A stretch of DNA of 64,000 nucleotides from Liolophura sinensis (GCF_032854445.1 NC_088307.1:19714001-19778000), one strand, 5' to 3'; shown: positions 11,641 through 25,200, counted from the stretch's first letter. Program-made: numbers and translations. Notes: generated from the sequence alone by a model not told the origin.

Positions 11641-12455
11641 ATATGACGCCACTGTATATGTTGCATACATGTATCGCTCAGTTGCATGTGCTTTAGAGCG
11701 TGTAACTATTAAAAATCGACGACTTCAGTCCACGTCGGCAACCTGCGGATGGTCATGGGTTTCCTCCAAAGAATTAAAAAGTAGCCCCTATCCCCCGGTT
11801 AAGCAGAATTAGACACAATGATGAAGCAGAGCTACCCCAGCTAGGGTTTCATTCTAACTGTTCATGAAAATGCTTAAGAAGCACTGAATTACACGCCCCC
11901 CCCCCCCCCCCCCCCACTCTCAGCACCATAGCATAAGCAGAATTGGGTAAAAACATATATGCAATGATGTTAATGTTGATATGGAAGGCGTCACACAACA
12001 CGCAATATATAACAAATGCTACAAGGCGAGATATACACACGCCATATGCAGGACCCTAGGGTATATTGCCGTCCAAGTAAGGACAATTTACAATGTCAAA
12101 ATTGAAACTACCCCGAGATGGGATGTTTACCTGATGTTTCACAGTTCATTGAATTGCTGGACTTGATCTTGAATAATAACAATGCATAGCCATCAACCAA
12201 AATGGACGTTCCTGGTCAACAATCAAAGCAACATCCCTCACAAACCAACAAAAAAGTAACAAGTATATAAAGAAACAGAAAATTAAAACGAATTCATGCA
12301 AAGAAAACCAGCCAACAGTAATAATTGAAAGACACAATGAATGTTCAAAGCAAATGGATTAAATCAGTATCCTACCATGCATGTTATTTTTAAAGCTGTC
12401 GATTATAGAGAAATGTATCTCAGTTGGGCTTGATTGCAACTATCCATATATCCAA
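11641..12455. other. intergenic, with poly-C run and element fragments
   Basis: A 20-base C run lies at 11896-11915. GGTTAAGCAGAATTAGACAC near 11801 belongs to a dispersed sequence that recurs near 12780 and, inverted, near 14889 and 16095. No gene was seen. Confidence 0.45.
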
Positions 12456-12467
12456 CGTGGCGATATA

Positions 12468-12733
12468 TTTATTTATTTATTTGATTGGTGTTTTACGCCG
12501 TACTCAAGAATATTTCACTTAAACGACGGCGGCCAGCATTATGGTGGGTGGAAACCGGGCAAAGCCCGGGGGAAACCCACGACCATCCGCAGGTTGCTGG
12601 AAGACCTTCCCACTTACGGCCGGAGAGGAAGCCAGCATGAGCCGGACTTGAATTCACAGCGACCGCATTGGTGAGAGGCTCCTGGGTCATTACGTTGCGC
12701 TAGCGCGCTAACCGACTGAGCCACGGAGGCCCC
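12468..12733 (-). mobile_element. SINE family A, full length, 12-bp target duplication
   Basis: Minus-strand copy from the AAATA tail (left) to the tRNA-like head (right: GCGCTAACCGACTGAGCCAC). On its own strand it has an A box (GTGGCTCAGTCGG) and a B-box-like region. CGTGGCGATATA occurs on both sides (12456-12467 and 12734-12745), showing retrotransposition. Confidence 0.92.
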
Positions 12734-12850
12734 CGTGGCGATATAAGTCAACACGATGATCACACAGCCCCTAGCCCAGGGTTAAGCGGAATTAGACACA
12801 GTTCACAGTTATGATATAATTAATTACGTACAGCATAAAGAGAAAACCAT

Positions 12851-14297
12851 AGCAGCGACAACAGTGTGATAGGTGGCAGATGGTCACACGTAACTGGTGA
12901 AATACGGCCTCTTGTCGACGACGACAGTGTGATAGCTGGCAAGTGGTCACACGTAACCAGTGAAATATGGCCTCTTGTCGACGACGACAGTGTGATAGCT
13001 GGCAATTGGTCACACGTAACCAGTGAAATATGGCCTCTTGTCGACGACGACAGTGTGATAGCTGGCAATTGGTCACACGTAACCAGTGAAATATGGCCTC
13101 TTGTCGACGACGACAGTGTGATAGCTGGCAATTGGTCACACGTAACCAGTGAAATATGGCCTCTTGTCGACGACGACAGTGTGATAGCTGGCAATTGGTC
13201 ACACGTAACCAGTGAAATATGGCCTCTTGTCGACGACGACAGTGTGATAGCTGGCAAATGGTCACACGTAACCAGTGAAATATGGCCTCTTGTCGACGAC
13301 GACAGTGTGATAGCTGGCAATTGGTCACACGTAACCAGTGAAATATGGCCTCTTGTCGACGACGACAGTGTGATAGCTGGCAATTGGTCACAAGTAACCA
13401 GTGAAATATGGCCTCTTGTCGACGACGACAGTGTGATAGCTGGCAATTGGTCACACGTAACCAGTGGAATATGGCCTCTTGTCGACGACGACAGTGTGAT
13501 AGCTGGCAAGTGGTCACACGTAACCAGTGAAATATGGCCTCTTGTCGACGACGACAGTGTGATAGCTGGCAAGTGGTCACACGTAACCAGTGAAACATGG
13601 CCTCTTGTCGACGACGACAGTGTGATAGCTGGCAATTGGTCACACGTAACCAGTGAAATATGGCCTCTTGTCGACGACGACAGTGTGATAGCTGGCAATT
13701 GGTCACACGTAACCAGTGAAATATGGCCTCTTGTCGACGACGACAGTGTGATAGCTGGCAAATGGTCACACATAACCGGTGAAATATGGCCTCTTGTCGA
13801 CGACGACAGTGTGATAGCTGGCAATTGGTCACACGTAACCAGTGAAATATGGCCTCTTGTCGACGACGACAGTGTGATAGCTGGCAATTGGTCACACGTA
13901 ACCAGTGAAATATGGCCTCTTGTCGACGACGACAGTGTGATAGCTGGCAAATGGTCACACGTAACCAGTGAAATATGGCCTCTTGTCGACGACAGTGTGA
14001 TAGCTGGCAATTGGTCACAAGTAACCAGTGAAATATGGCCTCTTGTCGACGACGACAGTGTGATAGCTGGCAAGTGGTCACACGTAACCAGTGAAATATG
14101 GCCTCTTGTCGACGACGACAGTGTGATAGCTGGCAAGTGGTCACACGTAACCAGTGAAATATGGCCCCTTGTCGACGACGACAGTGTGATAGCTGGCAAA
14201 TGGTCACACGTAACCAGTGAAATATGGCCTCTTGTCGACGACGACAGTGTGATAGCTGGCAAGTGGTCACACGTAACCGGTGAAATACGGCTTCTTG
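12851..14297. repeat. 63-bp minisatellite, about 23 copies
   Basis: Unit spacing is 63 bp (GTGTGATAG at 12927, 12990 and so on), with very little divergence in the centre and more at both ends. One unit near 13985 lacks 3 bp. Because 63 is a multiple of three and the unit lacks stops in several frames, open frames of about 490 codons arise on both strands (a 21-residue repeat such as VDDDSVIAGNWSHVTSEIWP on +). Openness in two minus-strand frames and one plus-strand frame argues against coding. Confidence 0.95.
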
Positions 14298-14985
14298 TCA
14301 TTCTTACCATAAAAGAGATATCCCGTTAGAAATAACTCGCGGAAAGTGCACTTTTGATCAAAGACGCGAATTTTGTGTTCAATGGAGGCACTGTGTTTTT
14401 AATTAACAGTAAGAAGATCGACGTCGACCACAAAAATATTTTTACTGAAGCTTTCATGTATGTATTTCTACGGGCTGTCATAGTTTCGTTTTGCTTAACG
14501 TTTGTCTTCATATGTAAAACATAGCTTTTTAATTTGATCACTTTTGTTCTATTTCAGTTTCAAATCCATATTTCTGCCAGAGTCTGTCAGGCATCCTTTA
14601 TAGTACGGCAAACAAACGAAGTCTCTTTGGAGAACTGGTAGCACCTCTAGGAAGAGTTTGGATCGTGGTGGTACTCTATCTTTTTTTCTATGGAAACATG
14701 CTTTTGTGTGAGTAAAGATATCGACCGTCATACCAGGATTCTGCTGGTGGATTAAGCATCCCCGAGGCCTGGTCCCTTTGCATTGTTTTATATTATCGTA
14801 TGTTAAATGTTCTGACAACACAGCATTCTGAGTAATCCCAGACCAGTGACGTCTAATAAATTGCCATTAACATCACTGTATTTTTTAAAACTAATTCTGC
14901 TTAAGTCATGGTGCTAGGGGGGCGTGTAATTTGTTGCTATCTATGCATTTACGTGAACAGTTAGAATAAAACCGTAACTGATGTA
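14298..14985. other. intergenic, element remnant
   Basis: CTAATTCTGCTTAAG near 14889 is the reverse complement of the dispersed TTAAGCAGAATTAG word near 11803. No gene could be supported in the rest. Confidence 0.4.
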
Positions 14986-14992
14986 AACTGAC

Positions 14993-15052
14993 AAGAGGTC
15001 GTATTTCACCGGTTACGTGTGACCATCTGCCAACTATCACACAGTGGTAGCT
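14993..15052 (-). repeat. single inverted copy of the 63-bp minisatellite unit
   Basis: ACAAGAGGTCGTATTTCACC, then GTTACGTGTGACCATCTGCC and AACTATCACAC, match the reverse complement of the unit at 12851-14297. This shows the monomer also exists singly inside a dispersed element. Confidence 0.8.
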
Positions 15053-15262
15053 ACTCTGGATTTACTCTCTATGCTGGACGTCTTTTATAGTATACATTAG
15101 ATGAGAGTTATTATAAATCAGAACGGATAATTATTAAGGTACGGTATACGTAAGATGTGGCAACTGTAGCTAAATAACACGTGAATCCTGCTTGAGAGCA
15201 GATTATAACGCTGAAAGTTACATTATACGTCATTATTTTTAGTAATTTGACTGATGCATAAC

Positions 15263-15490
15263 TTATTTATTTATTTATTTGATTGATGTTTTACGCCGTA
15301 CTCAAGAATATTTCACGTATACGATGGCGGCCAGCATTATGGTGGGAGGAAACCGGGCAGAGCCCGGCGGAAACCCACGACCATCCGCAGGTTGCTGGCA
15401 GACGTGTATGTATGAGTAAACCGGACACAGCTCGGGAGAAAACGACCATCCACAGGTTGCCGACAGACCTTCCCACGTACGGCCGGAGAG
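15263..15490 (-). mobile_element. SINE family A, partial, with internal duplication
   Basis: Minus-strand copy from the AAATA tail to CGTACGGCCGGAGAG; the tRNA head is gone. The CGACCATCCRCAGGTTGC region occurs twice (about 15378 and 15448), so part of the body is duplicated. Confidence 0.8.
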
Positions 15491-16345
15491 ATTGGTGCAT
15501 AACTGCGTGCTCAAGAATTTTTTCAGAAAGTTATACATTTGTGGTGCAATGATTTTCAGTCTACAGCAAAAATAGATATTTCATTGTGACTTTAGCAGGC
15601 TTCCACTTTTCGATTTGGTTTCGTTTGGGGCTTTATAAGTCGCATGCTTCATTTCCTGTATAACAGGAAAAAAGGCACGTAAAACAGAATTGAAAAATAT
15701 GTGGCCTTTCGAGTGTGTCAAGAGCTGTCACTCACACTTATAGTCAGTTTCGCTTCTTGGGTTGCACAGTTTTTTAGATTGGGGCCGATTTCTCACCTTA
15801 CCATACCGTGCCCTTAAAATTATTGTTCTTGTGATATTAATATGACGTAAGAGGAAACCGCTGTTATCTTTATGCAAATAAGAGTCCATGGAGGTATAAG
15901 ATGTACCCTCTGGAGAGTCAGTGGTTTTCTTTAAAATCCAGCGAATGTGGATATATATCTTCTACAAGCTTGGGCATATACCGATTGTTTAAATATAGCG
16001 GATAATAAATATACCGTCTTTTGGCATATACTGGTTGACAGAGCGTTCAAACCCGGCCTCTGGCAATCTGTTGCATGTAATTTACAGTTGTCAAAGTTAT
16101 AGCTAATTCCGCTTAACCCGGGGTCTATAGAGACCGTAAATATTCGCTCTTCTGAACAGTTTCAATCAAAGGGCGACTGAAATTCTTGTGTTTTGCAATT
16201 GAGTAGGACTTATTTAGTGCGAGTTTGGAATATGCATTCACTGCATGATCGAAAATGTTGACGGCCCCTCTCTCTTAAACGTTACCGGCTTTAGTTGCTA
16301 TTTATTTATTATTTCCTATTGAAAACTGTTGACTGCTTCTCGTTG
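15491..16345. other. intergenic, no gene seen
   Basis: Only a fragment of the dispersed AATTCCGCTTAACCC element near 16095 was recognised. No ORF of note. Confidence 0.35.
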
Positions 16346-16716
16346 CATGCACTGTAACAAATTTCACTGTAATTTTACAGTGGAAAGTCCTGGCAATTTT
16401 TGACCAGTACCTTCACTGTAGATTTACAAGATGCGCTGTTTAATATTTACACCCAAAATAGTAGTATATTTCCACATATACCATTGTAAATAATCAGTTA
16501 ATTCCATTGCAAATTAACAAAATCTACATATCTATCAAGAAAACCAGTGTATATTTACAGCAAAATGCACTGTAAATGATCAAACCCCTACAGTTTTACT
16601 AGAGTAAAATTACACCACATAAGTGAAAAATTGTGTAAAATATTTACAACATGATTTACTGTAACAATATACAGTGCTTCAGGCTGTAAATTTGCATTCA
16701 GCTCTTACAGTGTGAT
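16346..16716. mobile_element. CACTGTAA-ended non-autonomous DNA element
   Basis: It begins GCACTGTAACAAATTTCACTG and ends CTCTTACAGTGTG, so CACTGTAA and TTACAGTG form short inverted ends. TTTACAG or CTGTAAA words recur throughout. The start resembles CACTGTAAAA-type non-autonomous elements known from fish and other animals. No transposase is present, so the superfamily is not assigned. Confidence 0.6.
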
Positions 16717-17643
16717 TCCGTCATATTTTCGTACTTTATATACTTTCTTTGGTGGTTCATGTTATGGGACGTTTGGGGAGTCTGCCTTGCGATTATTGCC
16801 CTTATTAAGGAGGTATTCCTTGTTTGACGGTTGGCATACGAATGTCTGTTTCGGCGCATAGTTACATATTCCTTTGAGAACCTCTGTCATAGGTCGTTTT
16901 GTAAATGGGTCTTGCGTTTATCGAGATGGTATGCCCCTTTAACTGTTTATGGTTTACGAGTGACGAGTGGTATACGAATGTCGGACTTGGCGCTTAGCTC
17001 AAGTTTGATGAGGCAGGGAGTGATGCCAGAAAATAGAAAAACTCCATCCCCGCCTTTGTTTCTAATTATACTTTAAACATGTGTATAATCTCTTTATCTA
17101 AAGTGTGCGCAACATGATTCTAGCCAAAACCTGAAACAATTTTATTGATTAATGCTGATTAAATAGTTCCGCGCGAGGACATCCGTGGTGATGCTAAGCC
17201 AAAACAAGCCTATACGTGGATCACACAGTCTTCAAACATCAAGATAGCCTAGTGGTGGCAGTGATGTAAATCGTACGTTTAGAGAGCGGCACATGCGCTG
17301 TAAAGAGTATGAATACGACGACAACCAGCACTATTGTGGCAGGAAACCGGACAGAGAGCGACCATGATGATCTTTAGGTTTCCGTCACACCTCCCCAAGC
17401 AGCTAATAAATTAACTGTGACTACCAATCGTAAAATTCGACAACGCCGGTTCACGTTATAATTTTGGATGATAACCGAATATGGGCTTATGGACTTTCGA
17501 TCAGTTAAAACTTACGCAACATATAGAGTCTCCTTCAGAAGGTGCGATTGAATGGGTCATCTTGTCACACGCTTGCAACTAGGTGGTTGGAAAATATATA
17601 TTGTGCGTCATTTGTTTGAGTCGATTTGGGCGTTTGCGCATAT
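16717..17643. other. intergenic, no feature seen
   Basis: No exon, RNA gene or repeat could be supported. An 81-codon frame at 16831-17076 has no recognisable content. Confidence 0.35.
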
Positions 17644-17654
17644 TCAAAAATCGC

Positions 17655-17849
17655 GGGGCCCCCGTGGCCGAGGTGGTCAGCACGCCAGTCAGGCGTAGGC
17701 CTAACCCAGGAGCCTCTCACCAATGCGGTCGGTGTGAGCTCAAGTCCAGCAACCCGCTGATGTTTCCTCCCACCATAATGCTGGCCCTCGTCGTATAAGT
17801 GAAACATTCTTGGGTAGGGCGTAAAACAGCAATGAAATAAATGAATGAA
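17655..17849 (+). mobile_element. SINE family A variant with internal deletion, 11-bp target duplication
   Basis: Head GGGGCCCCCGTGGCCGAGGT and B-box region are kept, the middle body is deleted, and the 3' body (CCACCATAATGCTGGCC) and tail follow. TCAAAAATCGC flanks it at 17644-17654 and 17850-17860. Confidence 0.88.
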
Positions 17850-17860
17850 TCAAAAATCGC

Positions 17861-18430
17861 ATGTAGGCCTATGACTGATCACACATCATGACTTGGTGGA
17901 GTTAACACTATATGCATAGGCCTATACACGCGAACTGACCATGGGGCTGAAATCGCACGCGATACGAACTAATGAACAAAATACATCCTGAGGAAGTTAT
18001 GAATACACTGACTAGTATGCAATAATTTCAAAGTATAGATAACAAGATACACGGATATATAAGGGCCTGCGGACCTATAGTGGCCTATAACAGTAGGATA
18101 TGCTGATAGATTAAACCTACACAACAAAGGGTAACTTAAGTACACCTGAGAATATCCGTGAAGAAAATTAATAGAATAAATAAATAAATAAATAACCAAG
18201 TCTGTAAGACGAAATAAAGAATAAATTTCATCACTTAAAGAAATAGATAAAGCACTGTATTTTTAGAATGTCTATATAACGTCATTTTGTTGTAGCCTAT
18301 CCGGTCGTGTGACAGGTATATATTGTATTTATTACAATTTTTAATATTCCGTGATGAAGATATTGGATGATTTCAAACCTGTATGTTTTACATCAGTTGG
18401 CTTTATCATTTCCTGATGTTGAAGAGAGCA
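17861..18430. other. intergenic, no feature seen
   Basis: AT-rich, with an AAATAAATAAATAAATAA run near 18176-18195. No gene supported. Confidence 0.35.
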
Positions 18431-18671
18431 CTTCATAGCCAAACTTACTCGAATCGAGAAACGAATTTGCCCGTGTGGCGCTCAAGAGTTACGCCCCTTA
18501 CTAGCTAACTCTTAGTCAGTGCATTTCTCCTCAGAACGCAAAATAGGTCTGTGACATCGCCACTGGCCAGTGCGTAAAAATCATATCAACCAAGCAAGAC
18601 GTCATGCCGTGTTACCAAGGCATCGGATAGCTCCATCTTCAGACCAAGACTATGTACAGCTCAGCGAAACA
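18431..18671 (+). promoter_or_regulatory. 5' flank and leader of the MEGF9-like gene, with short uORFs
   Basis: A CRE-like GACGTCAT lies at 18598-18605. Two short upstream ORFs precede the main start: ATG at 18604 (8 codons, stop at 18628) and ATG at 18652 (10 codons, stop at 18682, overlapping the main ATG). No TATA box was seen. The transcription start is unknown, so promoter and leader cannot be separated. Confidence 0.3.
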
Positions 18672-18789
18672 ATGGGAAAACTAATCAAAATCTATTTCGC
18701 TTGTTTGTTGACGGCTTTTGTCAGTGGAACCAACGACTGTCAAACAGCGGCATCTCAACCTGAAAACAATAATGGGACAACAACAACGG
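18672..18789 (+). CDS. MEGF9-like: MEGF9-like exon 1: signal peptide
   Basis: The start is the first in-frame ATG, in a good context (ACAATGG). The exon encodes MGKLIKIYFACLLTAFVSG (signal peptide) then a short polar stretch ending NNNGTTTT. Donor GTGAGT at 18790 is consensus. 39 codons plus G; the G joins AT of exon 2 to make Asp. Joining across a 20-kb intron rests on matching phase and the need for a signal peptide, so it needs transcript proof. Confidence 0.72.
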
Positions 18790-19158
18790 GTGAGTGCGAT
18801 TTGCGTTTTGAAAATCAAGAACCCGCTTTAACTGATATGGGCCTTAAAACGTTTCATTCCTAATGCAATTTAGCTTTTGTCCCTACTGTAAACTTCAAAT
18901 TGGCATTATTTACTCGCCGTAGATGTTGACACTTCTATGTAGGTCAAGTGTTTTATGCGTGCACTGTCTGCTGTACATGTATGGGGCTAACTCCCTGCCC
19001 CAGGGTAGTGCCGTAAATAGTCAAAAGATAAAGGGGAGAAAGAACTGTCGCACTCACAGCGATGTAGTCAACAGCCCATCCTTTTGTTCTTTGCCCAAGG
19101 CTTATACGACTGTTTTTGTACATTTATAAGTATTCTTTGTTTGTGATTAGCACATATT

Positions 19159-19209
<51 letters not shown>

Positions 19210-22200
19210 TTTGAATATGGTGATTTATCAGACAGAATTAGATACTAACTAACCTTGTTCATGTTCAACATGAGCTGGCTGCAGGATGAGAATGTGTGTG
19301 ACAGATGGCGGTGGACTACTGTATGAGTATTGAAAACCTGATAAGAATAACTTCTCTTGAAATGTACAGCGTGTGATCATAAAATTTTGTGACAAGATGT
19401 TATCATTACATGTGTGTATTGTGAATTGTGTTCTTAAGATTAACATACAGTTTCTCGACTTAGATAACATTTTCACACAAACAATGACTGGTCTTTAAAA
19501 GGCCGATCCGACTGAATTTAATGCTTGACATCATTCTTAGCAACTACGTGTACACACTCACATGAACTATATAGACTATTGTTAGTTGCCCTTGGGTTAT
19601 TTGGGGGTAACTCTATATATTTTACGTACCTGGGAAAATAAATTCTTCCACAAAAGTTCCTCATTACTACACAAAAAAGTATTTCAGGTGGAATCAAATT
19701 GTTTGGAAAGATTAAGTTTTTTGTCTCTTGATTCAGAGTTTGTTACTCTGTGGAATCTTAAGTATGAAAAAAAAATTGTTAGTTGTTTTGGCCCATATTT
19801 TTTTTTATACGGTGTGTGACCCTCTTTCTTACATACTTCACATAACATTAATGCTCACTGGTTGTGCAGGGATTTTAATACCATGCATGATATTGATAAG
19901 TTTCTAATCAGTGAAGTGTTTTGTTTACATGACTTTTTGAGAAACTGGTCAATTAGTTTTGACAATACATGAATATATATATATTTTTTTTCACATTTAT
20001 CTGTACCTTTCCAATGATTGCCATGTATTAAACATTTTATTTACAACAAAGCCTAACTACATGTACTTCAGTAATTATGCATGTGCAAGGAAAATATATG
20101 ATATCAAAAATCAATAATAACTTGTCCAGGACAGAAATGGAGCCTTTCACGTCACATCACCATTATGGCATCTCCCATCGGCTTTGTCATGATTCCATAC
20201 TGGTGTTTTTGCATTATTTCACTAGGCATATCCAGGTTGAAAAAGTGTTGGAAACTGTAACATTTCATTGTAACTGCGAACAAAGGAAATATTATGTATG
20301 TGTTCAAGTAGAATGTTTTAAGGAAAATGGATGAGAGAAACAGTGGACAGGAATTTTAAGTGGGAAATCCTGCAATAAAAAACTGAGTTGCAGATTTTGC
20401 TGAATTCTGAGGTTTGTTGGGAAGGTATATGTAATATGTAAATGTACATGTACTCATGTAGTATGATTCTTTGGGGAAGGTGTTGATTTCATCACCAAAA
20501 GTGATATATAATGACATTTATTTGCTTATAAATGAAAGTGCGCTTTTTAGGGGCAAATTTTTTAGGTTATTTAAGGTAATACACGCACATATGTGAAATT
20601 GAAATAGGAAAAGGATTTCATAATGGAATTACCTTTATGCATACCTTATAGCTTTGAACAGTAACAGGAGATGCATTGTCCATGACAGATTGGTGTTAAA
20701 CCTCAAATCTGTGTACAAATACATGTAATCCATCTTTCATGTCTGTAAGCCATGCTTTATAATTAGCAATTCATTACTGAAGTCAAGATCAGGTAGCTGA
20801 TATACATATATGTATAAGAGAGTAATTGCAGACAGCAGCATTTTTCTGCATACATGTGTATGCATGTACGATTTATTTATTTATTTATTTGATTGGTGTT
20901 TTACGCCGTACTCAAGAATATTTCACTTATACGACGGCGGCCAGCATTATGGTGGGAGGAAACCGTGCAGAGCCCAGCGGAAACCCACGACCATCCGCAG
21001 GTTGCTGGCAGACGTGCATGGATGAGTACAGGTAATTCCATGTTAAAAGCAGGGGCCTCCGTCGCTCAGTTGGTTAGCGTGCTAGCGCAGCATAATGACT
21101 CAGGAGCCTGTCACCTATGCGGTTGCTGTGAGTTCAAGTCCAGCTCATGCTGACTTCCTCTCCGGCCGTACGTGGGACGGTCTGACAGCAACCTGCGGAT
21201 GCTCGTGGGTTTCCTCGGGCTCTGCTCGGTTTCCTCCCACCATAATGCTTGCTGCTGTCGTATAAGTAAAATATTCTTGGGTACAGCGTAAAACACCAAT
21301 CAAAATAAAATAAATAAATAAATCAATGTTCAAAGGTGTCAGTGAATAAGTCACACTGAAACGCTTTTAATTTTTCCCCAAGAAGGCTCCTCCTATTGTT
21401 GTATAAGATTGAAGTTTTCATTGTGATTATACATTCATGTAGAATTCATTGATTATTCAGAATGCCACAATTTAATTATTGGTGGTGCCTGTTATTCTTG
21501 TTAAACGAAAATCAGATATAATTTTTTTGTGACGTTATCGGTGCGCAGATGAATGAACCAGGGCTACTTTGATGACACACTATCACAATAATACAATAAG
21601 TCCACGGGCAGCATGATAAAAATATGTAACACAATCATCATCATCAGGAGGGTTATTAGAAGGCATTTACCAGCTGCCTGCTACTTGTTTTGAAAATTAA
21701 GCTATTAACTGTCTACGTTCACCAAAGCTCCTATTTTACTTCATTTAATGCTTGACATAAACGTAGCTACATAACTACTTTGCTACAGCGGATTTCTGCT
21801 CAAAAAGTAAAAGCGCTGCATCATGTATTTATTTTATGTACATAACTTCGTGTTTTTGATCAAAGACCTTTGCAGTTCACCTTTGAACATAGATTATACG
21901 TTTTATGGGTTTATGTTGAATTCTCCGATCAAGCTAAGCAGCCATTCTTAAGGTCAGCAAGAATAGTATTTTAAGTTCTGGCTGAGGGCATGGTGGGAAG
22001 AAATCAGTAAATGAGATCTTATCATCCGTGTAAGTGGCATGCTAGTATGTATGGGTGAAGATACCCTTTATGCGTTATGGTATAAGTAATGCATACATAT
22101 ATATGTAAAAGCTATATTTATAATCAGGTCAGTATTGTTATAGTATGTGTGTATTTGAGTGACAGGTATATGTAGTTTAGAACAGCATTGAACCGGTGAT

Positions 22201-25200
22201 AGCAATATGATAATTGATGCCGGTGACAATTAGGAGACTGTATACACTCGACAGTTGCATTGTTAAAGCATTAAGGACGTTGATGTGAGTCTAATACAAT
22301 GGCGACAACATTGATAGTTGATGGTCAATGTCAGAAAAACATAAGACGAGGCTGTTGAAGTACCACAGTGATGACAGTGTGATGGTCAGTGTTGAAAAGA
22401 AAACAAAAACATTGGATCCATTGTAACTTCAGCGGTGACGGACATCAGCACAATTGATAAACAGAATATGAGAGTTAGAGAAACAAATGTACACCTTAAG
22501 AAGACAGTTGAACCAAGTTAGTGACGGCAGAATAATGGCGATAACTGATATCTGTCCACTCGTAATCGAGTAGCAGAGCCCTAGAAAAGACATAGACAAT
22601 AGTTAAATTGTCAGACGTGTTTGTCTCAGTAAGAATCAGAGAAACGTTCTGAGTGAAGAGCCGATTGAACCAAATAAGTGATGAGAGTGATGATTGACAC
22701 CAGTGCATCCACACTGTGACATCCATGTACATGACATTAACCCACATTACAGATGTAGTCTGTTTAGTCTGTTCTTACATTGTGCTCATTGTACACATGT
22801 TTGTGGACAAAATACACAAGTGTGTACAGACAGGAACGTTTGTGTACACATCCTTGTAATAATTGTAGTCTAGACTGCTTCGGGTTTGACCCACTAACCA
22901 AGATATTAAATTGTCCAATGAGGTCACATGATTGGAATAGTTTTACCTGCAGCCTTCAGTCAGGAAGTTTGTTATAATTCTTAGGTATCCAGGACATAAT
23001 CAGCAGGAATATGTAGTTCTCTTTCTCTCACATGGTTAAACCATCAAATGAACAACATACATGTCTACATTTTCAAAAAGTTGGGAAAGATATGGAATAT
23101 TCTGCTATTAGCCCCAGTAATGTCTGTCCCAAAATTTAGAAGAATTAGGATATGCCCAAGAGGCTGATATTTGGTCGCACTTCCAGTAGTCTTTGTCTGA
23201 ATTTGCAGCCCAAACGTCCCATGAAGGGTATGATTTCCCAAAACAAAGACTTTGCAGATATGAACAACTCACTTTTATTGTTTGAACTGTGGGGGTAAAG
23301 TTTAATATGGGAAGTGAAGCTATGTGTTTTTGATTTAAGTTCACTTGATGATTCATTTTTATTCAAGGTGACCTTGGTTTAGGTACCAGTTGACTGTAAG
23401 GTACACAGCACTTAAAAATCCCTGCTCCTTGGTATGCTTCATTCCCTTTTTTCTCAAAAATTTTCTCAGTTGAGCGCACAGGCACCTTCCCAAAATCTGT
23501 GGATTATGCCCTGGGTAACTGAAGAGTCAGGTTGTTTGCCCTTGACACTGGTTGGTTTCCCTTGACACTGGTTGTTTGCCCTTGACGCTGGTTGTTTGCC
23601 CTTGACACTGGTTGGTATCCCTTGGCACTGTTTAGTTTCCCTTGGCATTGTTTGGATTCCTCCATTTGTATTGACAAACCTGCCAACACCATCTGATCTT
23701 AATTATTATACACATGTGCATACAGTATTCACCATTCGTGATATGGAACTTTGAAAACCTTGAAAAGCCTGGAAACTGAAAGTAACTTTTCCAGGCCCTG
23801 AAAAGCCAGGAAAGTCAGAGTTTGTTGTCATTAGGCCCTGAAAACATATTGAAGTTGAGGTGACAGACTCAACCTGGGTTTCCATTCGTATGGAGAAAGA
23901 ATTTCCAGTGTCTTTGAAATTGCTTAATACACTCCTGTGTACAAGTACATGTGTACTGTATGTGAAACATTGAAAGTCCAAGTATGTGTAATTATGATTG
24001 TTTTACATCAGTTGTATGTACATTGTAAATTGCTTTTGTAAGTGGGGACTATTTATTGCATATTTACCCTTTAAATTCTGGGCTGGGAAAAGCCTTGAAA
24101 AATCTGGAAATTTTCAATGTGTACAAACGGTGAAAAATTAAAGACAGTGTGGTTGAAACGTTGAGTTAATCACAAGTCATAGAAATACCTGTTAATCATA
24201 GAATACACCTGTATGTAGGGCTTCCGAGTATTGCATGTTCCGAGCTCAAAGGTGTGAAATTTTCATACATTGAAAGAAATATTACTGATAACTATCCTAA
24301 TAAAAACAGTAATTAAACATCCTGTGTTAAGTTTTGTGTAGACCTACAGGAAGTATGATTGGTTGGCATGTGCATCCATTTGCTTATCTGTCTACAGAAT
24401 TTAGCACATGCACATGTACCTGTAAAAATGTATAGTGTGAGGAGTTTGGCCAGATTGTGAAGTGATGTCCTGTTTATGGATTGATAAAGTCTGCCTGGCT
24501 CAGGCTGGCATGCCTGGCTGGGAACAGTTAAGAGACCAGTTATGAAAAGTTGTTGTCACTAGTTGTTGTACAAAAGTATAGCACAGTTGGTAGTGGCAGC
24601 GGTAGATCCAGGGTCAATCCTGGGACGAGTCAAACCTAAGACCTTAAAAGAGGAATTTCTAACTTCCTCGCTTGGCTTTCAGCATGAAGGGGATAGTGGG
24701 ATGACTGGTTGATCCGTATCAGTATAATGGCTCGGGCGGGGCGGCTTACTTGCCTTCGGTAAGGCGTCACAGTGAAGCAGCACTGGATAAAAGAGGAAAT
24801 CCATCCTGCAACAAGAAGGCACATTACTCGTACATGCACTCTAAGGATTCCTTCGTCGCCATATAGCTGAAAAATTGTTAAGTACGACGTTAAACACCAA
24901 GCTCTCACTCACATGTATGTACAATGTACATGTATTTATAGCTTTTCTAAAAGCGTTCATAAATTAACCTGATATAGTGAACAGCTTGGCCATCTTGTAA
25001 CTCGGCTGTGCTGATTAAAGTTTATTTAGTATGACGTTTTTTAACATGCCTTAGTAGCCTTAGTACTTGGTTCCTCCCTTAACCATTGTTGTTGCCTGGG
25101 TTAAAATTCAGCTTTAGCTGTGAGCTTCTGCATTCTAGAGGTTTGTCAGGTAGCCGGCGAAAGGTGGTACTTCTAGTTTACTCCACCCATGACTGATAAC

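Noticed and set aside
12792-14329. Open frames of 487-496 codons on both strands
   Set aside because: They follow from a stop-free 63-bp repeat. Several frames on both strands are open at once, and they end where the array ends.
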